Positions 36,628-44,823 of a stretch of DNA of 64,000 nucleotides are shown here, in pieces. The notes beneath the pieces were generated by a model, which saw nothing but the letters and a program-made list of their open reading frames with translations, had not been told where the DNA came from and made no database searches. The position numbers and the translations under genes are program-made. Position 1 is the stretch's first letter. Each line of letters opens with the position of its first letter. This stretch comes from Pseudomonas linyingensis (lineage in GTDB: Bacteria > Pseudomonadota > Gammaproteobacteria > Pseudomonadales > Pseudomonadaceae), in the NCBI RefSeq assembly GCF_900109175.1, contig NZ_FNZE01000006.1, positions 186,001 to 250,000 of the forward strand. The letters run 5' to 3'.

Positions 36628-36876
36628 ATGCACGATCCCTTCGAAGAATCCCTGCGTGATCTGCTCAGGGGCGCCCCGGCCGAGTCGGCTGACAGCGCCC
36701 GACTGGATCGCGTGCTCAAGGCCGCCAATCGTCAGACCGGCGCCGGCGATCTGTTCGCTCTGCTGGGGCACTGGTTCGAGGCGCTGATGATCGGCCTCGA
36801 TAGCGGCACCGCACGCAAGGTGCCGGCCACCCGTCGACTGCATCCCGCTGCGCAGCAAGCGCATAAGGCTGAATGA
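36628..36876 (+). CDS. crfX: CrfX family small protein
   Basis: An 82-residue protein with an acidic N-terminus (HDPFEESLRDLLRGAP) and a short hydrophobic stretch (about residues 42-55: LFALLGHWFEALMI) that could associate with the membrane. The gene sits 3 nt before cmpX, in the place where Pseudomonas genomes carry crfX. Function unknown; regulation with the SigX-linked envelope genes is likely from context. AAGAGG lies upstream of the ATG. Confidence 0.85.
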   Translation: MHDPFEESLRDLLRGAPAESADSARLDRVLKAANRQTGAGDLFALLGHWFEALMIGLDSGTARKVPATRRLHPAAQQAHKAE

Positions 36877-36879
36877 AAC

Positions 36880-37704
36880 ATGGAATTCGATATCTGGACG
36901 CAAAGCCTGCTGAGCGCCATGAGCACCCTGTGGAGCAAGCTGGCCGGTTTCATCCCCAATCTGCTGGGCGCGCTGGTGGTGGCGCTGCTCGGTTTCATCG
37001 TCGCCAAGCTGCTCGATGCGCTGTTCTCCAAGCTGCTGGCCAAGATCGGCCTGGACCGGCTGATGGCGGGGGCGGGGCTGACCAAGCTGCTCGAGCGGGG
37101 TGGAGTTCGTGCGCCCGTGTCCACGTTGGTCGGCAAGATCATCTACTGGTTCGTGCTGCTGGTGTTCCTGGTGTCGGCCGCCGAGTCGCTTGGTCTGCAG
37201 CGGGTTTCGGCGACGCTCGACCTGTTCGCGCTCTATCTGCCCAAGGTGTTTGGCGCTGCGCTGGTCCTGTTGGCCGGCGTGCTGCTGGCGCAACTGGCTG
37301 GCCGGCTGGTGCGCGGCGCGGCGGATGGGGTCGGGCTCGAGTACGGCAGCAGCCTCGGGCGGATCGCTCAGGGGCTGGTGATCATCATCAGTATCTCAGT
37401 GGCCATCGGCCAGCTGGAGGTGAAGACCGACCTGCTGAATATCGTGATTGCCATCGTGCTGGCCTCGGTCGGACTGGCGCTGGCGCTGGCGCTGGGCCTG
37501 GGCAGTCGCGAGGTGGTCGGGCAGATCATTGCCGGCATCTACCTGCGCGAGCTGTACGAAGTCGGCCAGCAGATTCGTGTTGGCGATGTTGAGGGGGTGA
37601 TCGAAGAGATCGGTACAGTCAAGACCATCTTGCTGACCGACGACGGTAAGCTGGTTACGCTGTGTAATCGCCTGCTGCTGACGCGACGGGTTGTCAGTCG
37701 CTGA
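36880..37704 (+). CDS. cmpX: CmpX, small-conductance mechanosensitive channel-like membrane protein
   Basis: A 274-residue protein with about five hydrophobic helices (roughly 20-45, 86-105, 120-140, 160-180, 187-205) followed by an MscS-like beta domain (LYEVGQQIRVGDVEGVIEEIGTV). CmpX influences SigX activity and membrane homeostasis in Pseudomonas. It starts 3 nt after crfX and lies upstream of sigX, separated by a 102-nt gap with an inverted repeat. Confidence 0.9.
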   Translation: MEFDIWTQSLLSAMSTLWSKLAGFIPNLLGALVVALLGFIVAKLLDALFSKLLAKIGLDRLMAGAGLTKLLERGGVRAPVSTLVGKIIYWFVLLVFLVSAAESLGLQRVSATLDLFALYLPKVFGAALVLLAGVLLAQLAGRLVRGAADGVGLEYGSSLGRIAQGLVIIISISVAIGQLEVKTDLLNIVIAIVLASVGLALALALGLGSREVVGQIIAGIYLRELYEVGQQIRVGDVEGVIEEIGTVKTILLTDDGKLVTLCNRLLLTRRVVSR

Positions 37705-37753
37705 GGCGGGGCTTTTCCCCTCCATTTCTGCTAGATTAAGCGGTCATCCCGGC

Positions 37754-37772
37754 ACCTGCGCCAGGCGCAGGT
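37754..37772. promoter_or_regulatory. Inverted repeat upstream of sigX
   Basis: ACCTGCGCC, A, GGCGCAGGT: a 9-bp perfect inverted repeat about 35 nt before the sigX TTG. It may be a weak cmpX terminator, a 5' leader hairpin or an operator. Confidence 0.4.
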
Positions 37773-37806
37773 TGTCCTTATCCGATCCGCAGCCGGTCTG
37801 CCTCGC

Positions 37807-38397
37807 TTGAACAAGCCCCACTCCCTGTACCAGCGCTACGACGCCCACGAGCTCACCGATGAGGAGCTCGTGCAGCATGCTCGTGTGGAGCTGTTTCATG
37901 TCACTCGCGCCTACGAAGAACTCATGCGCCGCTACCAGCGCACATTGTTCAATGTATGCGCGCGTTATCTGGGCAACGACCGCGACGCCGATGATGTGTG
38001 TCAGGAAGTCATGCTCAAGGTCCTCTACGGGCTGAAAAACTTCGAGGGTAAGTCGAAGTTCAAGACCTGGCTGTACAGCATCACCTACAACGAATGCATC
38101 ACCCAGTACCGCAAGGAACGGCGCAAGCGGCGCCTGCTGGATGCGCTCAGTCTCGACCCCCAGGAGGAAGCCTCCGAAGAGAAGACGCCGAAGACGGAGG
38201 AGCGGGGCGGCCTTGACCGCTGGCTGGTGCATGTCAATCCGATTGACCGGGAAATTCTGGTTTTGCGCTTTGTGGCCGAGCTCGAATTCCAGGAGATCGC
38301 CGACATCATGCACATGGGCTTGAGTGCCACCAAGATGCGCTACAAGCGCGCTCTTGATCGGCTGCGCGAGAAGTTTGCCGATACAACTGTGGAATGA
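37807..38397 (+). CDS. sigX: ECF sigma factor SigX
   Basis: A 196-residue ECF sigma factor that directs genes for fatty acid/membrane homeostasis and oprF. Region 2 (YQRTLFNVCARYLGNDRDAD and DVCQEVMLKVLYGLKNFEG) and region 4 (PIDREILVLRFVAELEFQEIADIMHMGLSATKMRYKRA split over about 35 residues) are both present; no anti-sigma gene is adjacent. It starts with TTG at 37807 (MNKPHSLYQRYD), with no strong RBS visible. The cmpX-sigX-oprF order is diagnostic of Pseudomonas. Confidence 0.95.
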   Translation: MNKPHSLYQRYDAHELTDEELVQHARVELFHVTRAYEELMRRYQRTLFNVCARYLGNDRDADDVCQEVMLKVLYGLKNFEGKSKFKTWLYSITYNECITQYRKERRKRRLLDALSLDPQEEASEEKTPKTEERGGLDRWLVHVNPIDREILVLRFVAELEFQEIADIMHMGLSATKMRYKRALDRLREKFADTTVE

Positions 38398-38502
38398 GTC
38401 GCGGAGAAAATTCTATGGTTTGGCAGGCGCGTGTTAAACTTAAGACCTAGCTGCGTGTCATATCAGGGCAGCTAACAAATTTTCTCGCTGGGGATTTAAC
38501 GG

Positions 38503-39489
38503 ATGAAACTGAAAAACACTTTGAGTGTAGTCATTGGCTCTCTGGTTGCCGCTTCTTCCATTGGTGCGTTGGCCCAAGGCCAGGGCGCAGTCGAGGTGGA
38601 AGCTTTCGGCAAGCACTACCTGAGCGATAGCCAGCGCGGCTTCGAAGACGAAGGCGAGCTCTACGGTGCCGGTATCGGTTACTTCCTGACCGACGACGTT
38701 TCCCTCAATCTGTCGCATGGTGTCTACAGCGACGTGACCTCCGACGATCCGGTTGCTGGTGGCGGCCACAAGGACATCAAGGGCAGCCTGAGCTCCCTCG
38801 ATGCGGTCTATCACTTCGGTACCCCGGGTGTGGGCCTGCGTCCCTACCTTTCCGCTGGCGCCGCTCACCAGAGCATCGGTCAGCCTGATCGCAGCGGTCG
38901 CAACAACAGCACCTTCGCCAACCTCGGTGCGGGCGTGAAGTACTACTTCACCGAGAATGTCTTCGCCAAGGCTGGCATCGATGGCATGCACAACATCGAC
39001 CAGGGCGACTCCGAGTGGATGGCGGGCGTGGGCGTCGGTCTGAACTTCGGTGGTGGCCAGGCTCCGGCTCCGGCTCCGGTCGCAGCAGCTCCGGTCGAAG
39101 AGCCGGCTCCGGTGGCTGAAGAGCCGGTTCCGGAAGTCGTGCGCGTCGAGCTGGATGTGAAGTTCGACTTCGACAAGTCCAAGGTGAAGGAAGAAAGCTA
39201 CGCCGACATCCAGAGCCTGGCTGAGTTCATGAACCAGTACCCGCAGACCTCCACCACCGTTGAAGGTCACACCGACTCCGTCGGCACCGATGCCTACAAC
39301 CAGAAGCTGTCCGAGCGTCGCGCCGCTGCCGTGCGTGACGTGCTGGTCAACCAGTACGGTGTTGCCGATGCTCGCGTCAGCTCGGTAGGTTACGGTGAGT
39401 CCCGTCCGGTGGCTGACAACGCTACCGACGCTGGTCGCGCAGTGAACCGTCGCGTGGAAGCGGAAGTGGAAGCTCAGGTCCAGCAGTAA
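38503..39489 (+). CDS. oprF: Major outer membrane porin OprF (OmpA family), cysteine-free variant
   Basis: A 328-residue protein. A signal peptide (about residues 1-24) precedes an eight-strand beta-barrel (about 27-184) and an Ala/Pro/Glu-rich linker (about 186-210). The C-terminal OmpA domain binds peptidoglycan (HTDSVGTDAYNQKLSERRA). The linker lacks the cysteine-rich, Asp-repeat segment of P. aeruginosa OprF, and the whole protein has no Cys; P. fluorescens-type OprFs are similar. It lies 105 nt after sigX, whose product is known to activate it, and ends in a strong bidirectional terminator. Confidence 0.96.
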   Translation: MKLKNTLSVVIGSLVAASSIGALAQGQGAVEVEAFGKHYLSDSQRGFEDEGELYGAGIGYFLTDDVSLNLSHGVYSDVTSDDPVAGGGHKDIKGSLSSLDAVYHFGTPGVGLRPYLSAGAAHQSIGQPDRSGRNNSTFANLGAGVKYYFTENVFAKAGIDGMHNIDQGDSEWMAGVGVGLNFGGGQAPAPAPVAAAPVEEPAPVAEEPVPEVVRVELDVKFDFDKSKVKEESYADIQSLAEFMNQYPQTSTTVEGHTDSVGTDAYNQKLSERRAAAVRDVLVNQYGVADARVSSVGYGESRPVADNATDAGRAVNRRVEAEVEAQVQQ

Positions 39490-39507
39490 TCGGCTAGATC
39501 GGCTTCG

Positions 39508-39538
39508 AAAAAAAACCCGGCTTAGGCCGGGTTTTTTT
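39508..39538. terminator. Bidirectional terminator between oprF and folD
   Basis: A run of A, the stem CCCGGC with GCCGGG and a 4-nt loop, then a run of T. The symmetric tracts let it serve both convergent genes. Confidence 0.92.
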
Positions 39539-39595
39539 ATTTTTGCTTCTTCGGCTGGCGCTCCGTTGCAGGGGCGCCAGTCGCGTGGAAGAGTG

Positions 39596-40450
39596 TCAGT
39601 CGTGCAGCTGCTCTGCGGCGTAAAGGGTGTTTTCCAGCAGGCAGGCGCGGGTCATCGGGCCGACCCCGCCCGGTACCGGGGTGATCCAGCTGGCGCGTTC
39701 GGCGGCGGGAGCGAATTCGACGTCGCCGACGAGGCGGCCATCGGCCTGGCGGTTGATGCCGACGTCGATGACGATGGCGCCTTCCTTGATCCACTCGCCC
39801 TTGACCAGCCCGGGCTTGCCGACGGCCACCACCACTATGTCGGCCTGGCTCAGGTGGCTGGGCAGGTCGCGGGTAAAGCGGTGGGTCACGGTGGTGGTGC
39901 AGCCGGCCAGCAGCAGTTCGAGCGCCATCGGGCGGCCGACGATGTTGGAGGCGCCGACGACCACGGCATGCAGACCGTGCAGGTCGACTCCGGTGCTGTG
40001 CAGCAGGGTCATGATGCCTTTTGGTGTGCAGGGCTGCAGAACCGGCATGCGCTGGGCCAGGCGGCCGATGTTGAACGGGTGGAAACCATCGACATCCTTG
40101 TCTGGGTGGATGCGCTCGAGCAGTTGCGAGGCATCCAGGTGCGCGGGCAGCGGCAGTTGCACCAGAATGCCGTCAATGGCCGGATCGGCGTTGAGTCGGT
40201 CGATCAGGTTGAGCAGTTCTTCCTGGGAGGTGCTGGCGTCGAGGTCGTGGGCCTGGGAAAGGAAGCCGACTTCCTCGCAGTCCTTGCGCTTGTGGGCGAC
40301 GTAAACCTGGGAGGCTGGATCGCTGCCGACCAGAATGACGGCCAGCCCGGGAATGCGCAGGCCTTGCTGGCGGCGCTCGGCTACGCGCTGGGCGATCTGT
40401 TGGCGGAGGCGGGCGGCGATGGCTTTACCGTCGATCAGTTGTGCGGTCAT
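39596..40450 (-). CDS. folD: Methylenetetrahydrofolate dehydrogenase/cyclohydrolase FolD
   Basis: A 284-residue bifunctional enzyme that interconverts methylene- and formyl-tetrahydrofolate. Family signatures include the [15 protein letters not shown] segment with catalytic Lys and the [23 protein letters not shown] segment. The NADP-binding [14 protein letters not shown] block is also present. The start is the ATG at 40450; the frame runs 41 codons further upstream without a suitable start. It stands alone, convergent with oprF. Confidence 0.95.
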   Translation of the reverse strand: MTAQLIDGKAIAARLRQQIAQRVAERRQQGLRIPGLAVILVGSDPASQVYVAHKRKDCEEVGFLSQAHDLDASTSQEELLNLIDRLNADPAIDGILVQLPLPAHLDASQLLERIHPDKDVDGFHPFNIGRLAQRMPVLQPCTPKGIMTLLHSTGVDLHGLHAVVVGASNIVGRPMALELLLAGCTTTVTHRFTRDLPSHLSQADIVVVAVGKPGLVKGEWIKEGAIVIDVGINRQADGRLVGDVEFAPAAERASWITPVPGGVGPMTRACLLENTLYAAEQLHD

Positions 40451-40560
40451 GACGCTTGGAGAACCGTGAGAGTCAGTTAAAAAGGTGGGGCATTCTCGCA
40501 CGGGGCGGCGGTCGGGCAAAGGCAGCCGGCGCGCAAATCCGGCGGCCTTACCTATGTGCT

Positions 40561-40610
40561 TGAAAATTTTCAAAAAAATCGTTGACGGGAAGAAGACTCA
40601 TGGATAACAT
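40561..40610 (+). promoter_or_regulatory. Promoter with UP element for the tRNA cluster
   Basis: An A/T-rich tract (40561-40580) precedes TTGACG at 40582-40587, then a 17-nt spacer and TAACAT at 40605-40610. A GC-rich discriminator (GTGCCCCGC) follows. This is the layout of strong, stringently controlled stable-RNA promoters; the first tRNA starts about 115 nt on. Confidence 0.65.
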
Positions 40611-40724
40611 GTGCCCCGCTTGACGAGCAAAGCCCCAAACGAAAGCAAAGGCAAGCTCGGTGATTAGCCACCTCGAGGAGAGATAAAGCTCTTCGAATCC
40701 GGCTAGTGGGTTGCAGCCACAAAC

Positions 40725-40801
40725 GCGCCCGTAGCTCAGCTGGATAGAGCATCCGCCTTCTAAGCGGATGGTCGCAGGTTCGAGTCCTGCCGGGCGCGCC
40801 A
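40725..40801 (+). tRNA. tRNA-Arg (anticodon TCT)
   Basis: A 77-nt cloverleaf. The acceptor GCGCCCG pairs with CGGGCGC, the anticodon loop CTTCTAA gives TCT (reads AGA), the T-loop is GGTTCGAGTCC, and CCA is encoded. Confidence 0.96.
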
Positions 40802-40833
40802 ATGAGGCTGTCTGGCACAAGTGATGCAATATG

Positions 40834-40909
40834 GTGGGCGTAGCTCAGTTGGTAGAGCACAGGATTGTGGCTCCTGGTGTCGTGGGTTCGATTCCCATCG
40901 TCCACCCCA
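40834..40909 (+). tRNA. tRNA-His (anticodon GTG)
   Basis: A 76-nt cloverleaf. The acceptor GTGGGCG pairs with CGTCCAC, the anticodon is GTG, the T-loop is GGTTCGATTCC, and CCA is encoded. The base at 40833 is G, matching the extra G-1 of tRNA-His, which pairs with the discriminator C. Confidence 0.96.
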
Positions 40910-40917
40910 TATTCCGA

Positions 40918-40944
40918 AACGCCAGGCCTAGCCTGGCGTTTTCG
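40918..40944 (+). terminator. Terminator-like hairpin after tRNA-His
   Basis: AACGCCAGGC with GCCTGGCGTT around a 3-nt loop, followed by TTCGTTT. It lies between tRNA-His and tRNA-Leu, so either Leu depends on read-through or this is a processing hairpin. Confidence 0.65.
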
Positions 40945-40960
40945 TTTCTGCTCCAATAGC

Positions 40961-41045
40961 GCGGACGTGGTGGAATTGGTAGACACGCTGGATTTAGGTT
41001 CCAGTGCCGCAAGGTGTGAGAGTTCGAGTCTCTCCGTCCGCACCA
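40961..41045 (+). tRNA. tRNA-Leu (anticodon TAG)
   Basis: An 85-nt class II tRNA with a long variable arm. The acceptor GCGGACG pairs with CGTCCGC, the anticodon loop TTTAGGT gives TAG (reads CUA and relatives), and CCA is encoded. It lies 210 nt before tig. Confidence 0.96.
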
Positions 41046-41093
41046 TCATTCGGTCGCTGCATCCGTATTCGGGTGTCCAGGCCAGCATCGCCG

Positions 41094-41112
41094 AGGCGCT
41101 CCCGTAGCGCCT
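41094..41112 (+). other. Hairpin in the tRNA-Leu to tig gap
   Basis: AGGCGCT and AGCGCCT form a 7-bp stem with a 5-nt loop. There is no T-run; it may be a leader hairpin or a 3' processing element of the tRNA transcript. Confidence 0.4.
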
Positions 41113-41255
41113 TAGGGATGTCGCCTCCCAGTCGTTTCCTGGTCTGTGCCTTTTCTGTTGCCCGCCGGGTGACTTCTGTGTGATCACCTAATAGAATGCA
41201 TGCCCTATTTATGGGGCCGGCAGGGCCGGCTTTGTCTGTGCAACGAGGATCATCC

Positions 41256-42566
41256 ATGCAAGTTTCTGTTGAAGCCACCTCCGCTCTCGAGCGTCGCATG
41301 ACCGTTGGCGTGCCCGTCGAGCGCATCGAGACCGAAGTCAACAAGCGTCTGCAGCAGACCGCCCGTCGCGCCAAGATCGCAGGTTTCCGTCCCGGCAAGG
41401 TGCCGATGAGCATCATTCGCCAGCGCTACGAGGACTCCGCTCGTCAGGAAGCTCTGGGCGACCTGATCCAGGCCACCTTCTATGAGGCCGTGGTGCAGGA
41501 GAAGCTGAATCCGGCTGGCGCACCGTCCGTCGAGCCGAAGGCCTTTGAAAAAGGCCAAGCGCTCGAGTATGTCGCCACCTTCGAAGTGTTCCCCGAGTTC
41601 CAGGTTGCCGGTTTCGAGACCATCGCTGTCGAGCGTCTGCAGGCTGACGTGACCGATGCCGACGTCGATAACATGCTCGAGATCCTGCGCAAGCAGAACA
41701 CCCGTTTCGAGGCTGTCGAGCGCGAAGCACAGAATGGCGATCAGCTGAACCTCGACTTCGTCGGCAAGATCGATGGCGAAGCCTTCGCTGGTGGCAGTGC
41801 CCAGGGTACCCTGCTGGTGCTGGGTTCCGGTCGCATGATCCCGGGCTTCGAAGAGGGGCTGGTCGGTGCCAAGGCCGGTGAAGAGCGCGTGCTGAACGTG
41901 ACCTTCCCCGAGGACTACCAGAACCTGGATCTGGCCGGCAAGGCTGCCGAGTTCACCGTTACCGTCAACGCGGTTGCTGAGCCGAAGCTGCCGGAGCTGA
42001 ACGAAGAGTTCTTCGCCCAGTTCGGCGTCAAGGAAGGCGGCGTCGACGGCTTCCGCGCCGAAGTGCGCAAGAACATGGAGCGCGAGCTGCGCCAGGCCAT
42101 CAAGTCCAAGGTCAAGAACCAGGTGATGGAAGGTCTGCTGGCGGCCAACCCGGTCGAGGTGCCGAAGGCGCTGATCGGTAACGAGGTCAACCGTCTGCGT
42201 GTGCAGGCTGTGCAGCAGTTCGGTGGCAACATCAACCCCGAGCAACTGCCGGCCGAGCTGTTCGAAGAGCAGGCCAAGCGCCGCGTGGTGCTGGGTCTGA
42301 TCGTCGCTGAAGTGGTCAAGCTGTTCGAAGTCAAGCCGGACGAAGCCCGCGTGCGCGAGCTGATCGAGGAAATGGCTTCCGCGTATCAGGAGCCGGAGCA
42401 GGTCGTGGCCTGGTACTACAAGAACGCCCAGCAGCTGGACGAGGTTCGCTCGGTTGTTCTGGAGGAACAAGTCGTGGATACTGTCCTGCAAAAGGCCAAT
42501 GTCACCGACAAGCAGGTCTCCTACGAGGATGCGGTGAAGCCGGCGGAAGCTCCGAAAGCCGAGTAA
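41256..42566 (+). CDS. tig: Trigger factor
   Basis: A 436-residue ribosome-associated chaperone. The N-terminal domain has the [10 protein letters not shown] ribosome-binding motif. The central FKBP-type prolyl isomerase domain includes [17 protein letters not shown], and a helical C-terminal domain follows. The ATG at 41256 follows CGAGGA; upstream in-frame starts are not supported. It is first in the tig-clpP-clpX-lon block, which couples folding with degradation of new chains. Confidence 0.97.
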   Translation: MQVSVEATSALERRMTVGVPVERIETEVNKRLQQTARRAKIAGFRPGKVPMSIIRQRYEDSARQEALGDLIQATFYEAVVQEKLNPAGAPSVEPKAFEKGQALEYVATFEVFPEFQVAGFETIAVERLQADVTDADVDNMLEILRKQNTRFEAVEREAQNGDQLNLDFVGKIDGEAFAGGSAQGTLLVLGSGRMIPGFEEGLVGAKAGEERVLNVTFPEDYQNLDLAGKAAEFTVTVNAVAEPKLPELNEEFFAQFGVKEGGVDGFRAEVRKNMERELRQAIKSKVKNQVMEGLLAANPVEVPKALIGNEVNRLRVQAVQQFGGNINPEQLPAELFEEQAKRRVVLGLIVAEVVKLFEVKPDEARVRELIEEMASAYQEPEQVVAWYYKNAQQLDEVRSVVLEEQVVDTVLQKANVTDKQVSYEDAVKPAEAPKAE

Positions 42567-42591
42567 AGCCCACTGCACTTGTAGAGTCCTC

Positions 42592-42619
42592 CATAAGCCA
42601 GCCTCAGAGCTGGCTTATG
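42592..42619 (+). terminator. Hairpin after tig
   Basis: An 11-bp perfect stem (CATAAGCCAGC with GCTGGCTTATG) and a 6-nt loop in the 91-nt tig-clpP gap. CGTCTCT follows, with no strong T-run, so termination is probably partial. Confidence 0.6.
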
Positions 42620-42657
42620 CGTCTCTAGGACACGATTGATATAGGGAGTGAGCCAGA

Positions 42658-43296
42658 ATGTTCCGCAATTCTTTTGAGTCGCAGTTCGATGTGCAGGCCG
42701 CCGGCGGCCTGGTACCCATGGTGATCGAGCAGTCGGCGCGCGGCGAGCGTGCCTACGACATCTACTCGCGCCTGCTCAAGGAGCGGGTGATTTTTCTGGT
42801 CGGCCAGGTCGAGGACTACATGGCCAACCTGGTGGTGGCCCAGATGCTGTTCCTCGAGGCCGAGAACCCGGACAAGGATATCCATCTCTATATCAACTCG
42901 CCGGGCGGCTCGGTGACTGCGGGCATGTCTATCTACGACACCATGCAGTTCATCAAGCCGGACGTCTCGACCATCTGCATCGGTCAGGCCTGCAGCATGG
43001 GCTCCCTGCTGCTGACGGCGGGTGCCGCCGGCAAGCGCTACTGCCTGCCGCACTCGCGGGTGATGATCCACCAGCCGCTGGGTGGCTTCCAGGGCCAGGC
43101 TTCGGATATCGAGATCCATGCCCGCGAGATTCTCACCATTCGTGATCGCCTGAATCGCATCCTGTCGACGCACACCGGCCAGCCGATGGACGTGATCGCC
43201 CGCGACACCGATCGCGACAACTTCATGAGTGGCGAGGACGCGGTCAAGTACGGCTTGATCGACCAGGTGCTGAACAAGCGCCAGCTGCCCGTCTGA
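42658..43296 (+). CDS. clpP: ATP-dependent Clp protease proteolytic subunit ClpP
   Basis: A 212-residue serine protease that forms the ClpP barrel. The catalytic Ser is in GQACSMGSL, the His in VMIHQPLGG, and the Asp in the [11 protein letters not shown] segment. Processing of a short N-terminal propeptide is usual in the family. It lies upstream of clpX but has a strong hairpin in between. Full length. Confidence 0.97.
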   Translation: MFRNSFESQFDVQAAGGLVPMVIEQSARGERAYDIYSRLLKERVIFLVGQVEDYMANLVVAQMLFLEAENPDKDIHLYINSPGGSVTAGMSIYDTMQFIKPDVSTICIGQACSMGSLLLTAGAAGKRYCLPHSRVMIHQPLGGFQGQASDIEIHAREILTIRDRLNRILSTHTGQPMDVIARDTDRDNFMSGEDAVKYGLIDQVLNKRQLPV

Positions 43297-43336
43297 CAAC
43301 CCCTGCATGCCCCAGGCCGGGATGTTACCGGCCGTT

Positions 43337-43360
43337 TCGCGGGCTTGAAAAAGCCCGCGA
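43337..43360 (+). terminator. Hairpin between clpP and clpX
   Basis: TCGCGGGCTT, GAAA, AAGCCCGCGA: a perfect 10-bp stem capped by a GNRA-type tetraloop. The following sequence is TTGTCTCC. The stem overlaps the -35 of the heat-shock-type promoter of clpX. Confidence 0.65.
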
Positions 43361-43372
43361 TTGTCTCCATCT
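43344..43372 (+). promoter_or_regulatory. Sigma-32-like promoter for clpX
   Basis: CTTGAAA, a 14-nt spacer and CTCCATCT match the heat-shock consensus CTTGAAA-N13-15-CCCCATNT with one mismatch in the -10. The -35 lies in the hairpin above. The predicted start is near 43378, 27 nt before the clpX ATG. Confidence 0.7.
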
Positions 43373-43404
43373 TGTGTTCATGCCTACCGGATTGGATTGA
43401 TCGA

Positions 43405-44685
43405 ATGACAGACACCCGCAACGGCGAGGACACCGGCAAACTGCTTTACTGTTCCTTCTGCGGCAAGAGCCAGCACGAAGTACGCAAGCTGATCGCTGGT
43501 CCCTCGGTCTTTATCTGCGACGAGTGCGTCGACCTGTGCAACGACATCATCCGTGAGGAGGTGCAGGAGGCCCAGGCTGAGAGCAACGCCAACAAGTTGC
43601 CGGCGCCCAAGGAAATCAGCAGCATCCTCGATCAGTACGTGATCGGTCAGGAGCGTGCGAAAAAGGTTCTGGCGGTTGCGGTGTACAACCACTACAAGCG
43701 TCTCAGCCAGAAAGAGAAGAAGGACGATGTCGAGCTGGGCAAGAGCAACATCCTGCTGATCGGGCCGACCGGCTCGGGCAAGACCCTGCTCGCCGAGACT
43801 CTCGCGCGCCTGCTCAACGTGCCATTCACGATCGCCGATGCGACCACGCTGACCGAAGCCGGCTATGTGGGCGAGGACGTGGAAAACATCATCCAGAAGC
43901 TGCTGCAGAAGTGCGACTACGATGTGGAGAAGGCCCAGATGGGTATCGTCTACATCGACGAGATCGACAAGATCTCGCGCAAGTCGGATAACCCTTCGAT
44001 CACCCGCGACGTCTCGGGTGAGGGGGTGCAGCAGGCCCTGCTCAAGCTGATCGAGGGCACCGTCGCCTCGGTACCGCCGCAGGGTGGGCGCAAGCATCCG
44101 CAGCAGGAATTCCTGCAGGTCGATACGCGCAATATCCTGTTCATCTGTGGTGGTGCCTTTGCCGGTCTGGAGAAGGTCATCCAGAGCCGTTCGACCAAGG
44201 GCGGCATCGGCTTCAACGCCGAGGTGCGCAGCAAGGATACCGGCAAGAAGGTCGGTGAGGCGCTGCGCGAGGTGGAGCCGGACGATCTGGTCAAGTTCGG
44301 TCTGATTCCCGAGTTCGTCGGTCGCCTGCCGGTGATCGCCACGCTCGAGGAGCTGGACGAGAAGGCCCTGATGGAGATCCTCACCGAGCCTAAGAACGCA
44401 CTGACCAAGCAGTACGCGCGCCTGTTCGAGATGGAAGGCGTCGAGCTGGAATTCCGCACCGATGCCCTGCATGCCGTGGCACGCAAGGCCCTGGAGCGCA
44501 AGACCGGTGCCCGTGGTCTGCGTTCGATCCTCGAAGGGATCCTGCTGGACACCATGTACGAGATCCCCTCGGCCACCGACGTCAGCAAGGTGGTCATCGA
44601 CGAGAGCGTGATCGAAGGGACCTCCAAGCCGCTGCTGATTTACGAGAGCAGCGAGCTACCTGCCAAGGCCGCGCCAGAGGCGTGA
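43405..44685 (+). CDS. clpX: ATP-dependent Clp protease ATP-binding subunit ClpX
   Basis: A 426-residue AAA+ unfoldase partner of ClpP. The N-terminal zinc domain has the CSFC and CDEC cysteine pairs. The Walker A is GPTGSGKT and Walker B YIDEID. The pore loop GYVGED is present. The IGF loop that docks on ClpP lies in GGIGFNAEV. The start is the ATG at 43405 (MTDTRNGED). It can be read with clpP and also from its own heat-shock-type promoter. Confidence 0.97.
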   Translation: MTDTRNGEDTGKLLYCSFCGKSQHEVRKLIAGPSVFICDECVDLCNDIIREEVQEAQAESNANKLPAPKEISSILDQYVIGQERAKKVLAVAVYNHYKRLSQKEKKDDVELGKSNILLIGPTGSGKTLLAETLARLLNVPFTIADATTLTEAGYVGEDVENIIQKLLQKCDYDVEKAQMGIVYIDEIDKISRKSDNPSITRDVSGEGVQQALLKLIEGTVASVPPQGGRKHPQQEFLQVDTRNILFICGGAFAGLEKVIQSRSTKGGIGFNAEVRSKDTGKKVGEALREVEPDDLVKFGLIPEFVGRLPVIATLEELDEKALMEILTEPKNALTKQYARLFEMEGVELEFRTDALHAVARKALERKTGARGLRSILEGILLDTMYEIPSATDVSKVVIDESVIEGTSKPLLIYESSELPAKAAPEA

Positions 44686-44693
44686 GCATCCAG

Positions 44694-44720
44694 AGGGGCC
44701 TGCGGGCCCCTTTGTTGTTT
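44694..44720 (+). terminator. Intrinsic terminator after clpX
   Basis: AGGGGCC with GGCCCCT around TGCG, followed by TTGTTGTTT, 9 nt past the clpX stop. Confidence 0.85.
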
Positions 44721-44736
44721 CTGTGCGGTGCAAAAG

Positions 44737-44765
44737 CTTGTTTTTTCCGCGCTGCCCCCCCATCT
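44737..44765 (+). promoter_or_regulatory. Sigma-32-like promoter for lon
   Basis: CTTGTTT, a 14-nt spacer and CCCCATCT fit the heat-shock consensus, with a perfect -10 and a -35 that keeps CTTG. It lies just after the clpX terminator, about 59 nt before the lon ATG. Lon is a classic heat-shock protein. Confidence 0.75.
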
Positions 44766-44823
44766 TGGATTCATGTCCAACGCCCGGGTGTCTCTGTTGT
44801 CGGGCCTACAAAGAGTTGAAAGC

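Noticed and set aside
40813-40828. Sigma-54-like GG-N10-GC element (TGGCAC...TGCA)
   Set aside because: It lies in the short spacer between tRNA-Arg and tRNA-His, where a sigma-54 promoter makes no sense, and the -12 lacks TTGC.
44728-44823. Extended Lon N-terminus from ATG 44728
   Set aside because: It would begin before the -35 of the heat-shock-type promoter and its 32 residues do not fit Lon; ATG 44824 gives the known N-terminus.
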